From Thiomicrorhabdus sediminis (GTDB lineage Bacteria > Pseudomonadota > Gammaproteobacteria > Thiomicrospirales > Thiomicrospiraceae), in assembly GCF_005885815.1 (NCBI RefSeq), contig NZ_CP040602.1:77630-141629 (forward strand): a stretch of DNA of 64,000 bases. Reading direction: 5' to 3'. The first letter of the stretch is position 1. Every line of letters starts with the position of its first letter. Below, one piece after another: positions 63,424 through 64,000 of this stretch. Both the position numbers and the translations under genes were made by a program. The notes below the pieces were generated by a model that worked only from the letters and a program-made list of their open reading frames with translations, did no database searches and was not told the DNA's origin.

Positions 63424-64000
63424 ATGCCTGATCATTCTTTCACCAGCCCTTCTTCAAACACGTACTCGGAAAGCACTTTTCGTGATGTCATTATTATCGG
63501 CGCTGGAGCATCGGGATTAATGTGTGCCGCTACCGCCGGTTATCAAGGCAAACAGGTTTTGGTTTTGGATCATGCCCCGAAAGCGGCGGCGAAAATCCGT
63601 ATTTCAGGGGGGGGTAAGTGCAATTTCACCAATATGGATATTTCCAGTGAAAACTATATTTGTCAAAACCCCCATTTTGTTAAATCCGCCTTATCGCGTT
63701 ATCCCTCATCTGCCTTTATTGAGTTGGTAGAGCGCCATGGCTTGGCTTATGAACAACGCGAGCTGGGAAAGCTGTTTTGCAGTGAACGTGCTTCGGATTT
63801 GATTCAGATTCTGCGCACTGAATGTGATTGGGCCGGTGTCGAGGTGCAGACCCGTTGTGCCATTCAACAGCTGAGCTATGAAGATGGTCTTTATCGATTA
63901 ACCACCAGTCAAGGTGTGTTCCAGTGTGCTAAACTGGTTGTCGCCAGCGGTGCTTTATCGTTTGCCAAATTAAAGGCGACCGGCTTGGGTTACGATATCG
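63424..64000 (+). CDS. HI0933/BaiN-family FAD-dependent oxidoreductase (partial)
   Basis: The first 192 residues are present and the gene runs off the right edge. The dinucleotide-binding VIIIGAGASGLMCAATAGYQG starts near residue 22 and the diagnostic IRISGGGKCNFTN near residue 59. The family (aminoacetone oxidase / NAD(P)/FAD-dependent oxidoreductase) is widespread with poorly known substrates. Codons for Gly-Gly-Gly create a run of eight G at 63607-63614, a possible slippage spot. The ribosome site before the ATG is weak. Confidence 0.9.
   Translation, partial: MPDHSFTSPSSNTYSESTFRDVIIIGAGASGLMCAATAGYQGKQVLVLDHAPKAAAKIRISGGGKCNFTNMDISSENYICQNPHFVKSALSRYPSSAFIELVERHGLAYEQRELGKLFCSERASDLIQILRTECDWAGVEVQTRCAIQQLSYEDGLYRLTTSQGVFQCAKLVVASGALSFAKLKATGLGYDI

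Noticed and set aside
1-64000. Search for tRNA, rRNA, CRISPR, IS elements, prophage or attachment sites
   Set aside because: No cloverleaf, rRNA signature, regularly spaced repeat, transposase or integrase was seen; a covariance or profile scan would be needed to exclude small RNAs.

Overview
The window reads as chromosomal DNA from a gammaproteobacterium. Gene content and protein character recall the sulfur-oxidising Thiomicrospira / Thiomicrorhabdus / Hydrogenovibrio group, but that placement is an inference from memory and no marker gene (rRNA, RuBisCO, sox) is present to prove it. About 50 protein genes fill nearly all of the sequence. I see no rRNA, tRNA, CRISPR array, insertion sequence, integrase or phage gene.

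Layout. 1-4302: glycolate oxidase glcD-glcE-glcF (minus, glcF cut by the left edge), divergent from a PLP aminotransferase of the alanine/serine-glyoxylate type; together they would turn glycolate into glyoxylate and then glycine. 4431-13499: an EAL protein, the helicase HrpB, an HDOD protein, the cmoA-cmoB wobble-uridine genes and a membrane PAS-GGDEF-EAL protein. 13504-21153: an MltC-type lytic transglycosylase, a membrane-anchored nuclease, a cation/proton antiporter and an RND efflux pump with its adaptor (minus). 21371-24798: an FMN reductase, then a solute-binding lipoprotein paired with a GGDEF-EAL enzyme. 25161-32573: a complete MoxR-DUF58-DUF4381-VWA-VWA/TPR-BatD operon. 32595-34523: small and unknown minus-strand genes plus thioredoxin 2. 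34862-41587: a 2241-residue secreted adhesin with a LapA-like N-terminus, four identical 393-bp repeats, a VWA domain and a type I secretion C-terminus. 41654-45532: a Sel1-repeat pseudokinase, an unknown gene, apt and a GAF-GGDEF cyclase. 45606-52242: argH, a periplasmic thioredoxin and the haem genes hemC-hemD-hemX-hemY. 52247-64000: a haem-binding DUF3365 protein with a decayed GGDEF domain, a flavin reductase, xthA, purU, tmcA, msrB, mnmC, two unknown envelope genes, a molybdopterin-binding-fold protein and the start of an HI0933-type flavoprotein.

How it fits together. Five proteins carry GGDEF and/or EAL domains and a sixth carries HDOD, so cyclic-di-GMP signalling is dense here. The giant adhesin has a TAAG motif at residues 107-110, the position at which the periplasmic protease LapG cuts LapA, so surface retention is probably controlled by c-di-GMP through LapD/LapG homologues lying outside the window. 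The most unusual items are the pseudokinase directly downstream of the adhesin, the orphan solute-binding lipoprotein next to a GGDEF-EAL enzyme, and the c-type haem sensor with a degenerate cyclase domain. None of these is proven to be a new system.
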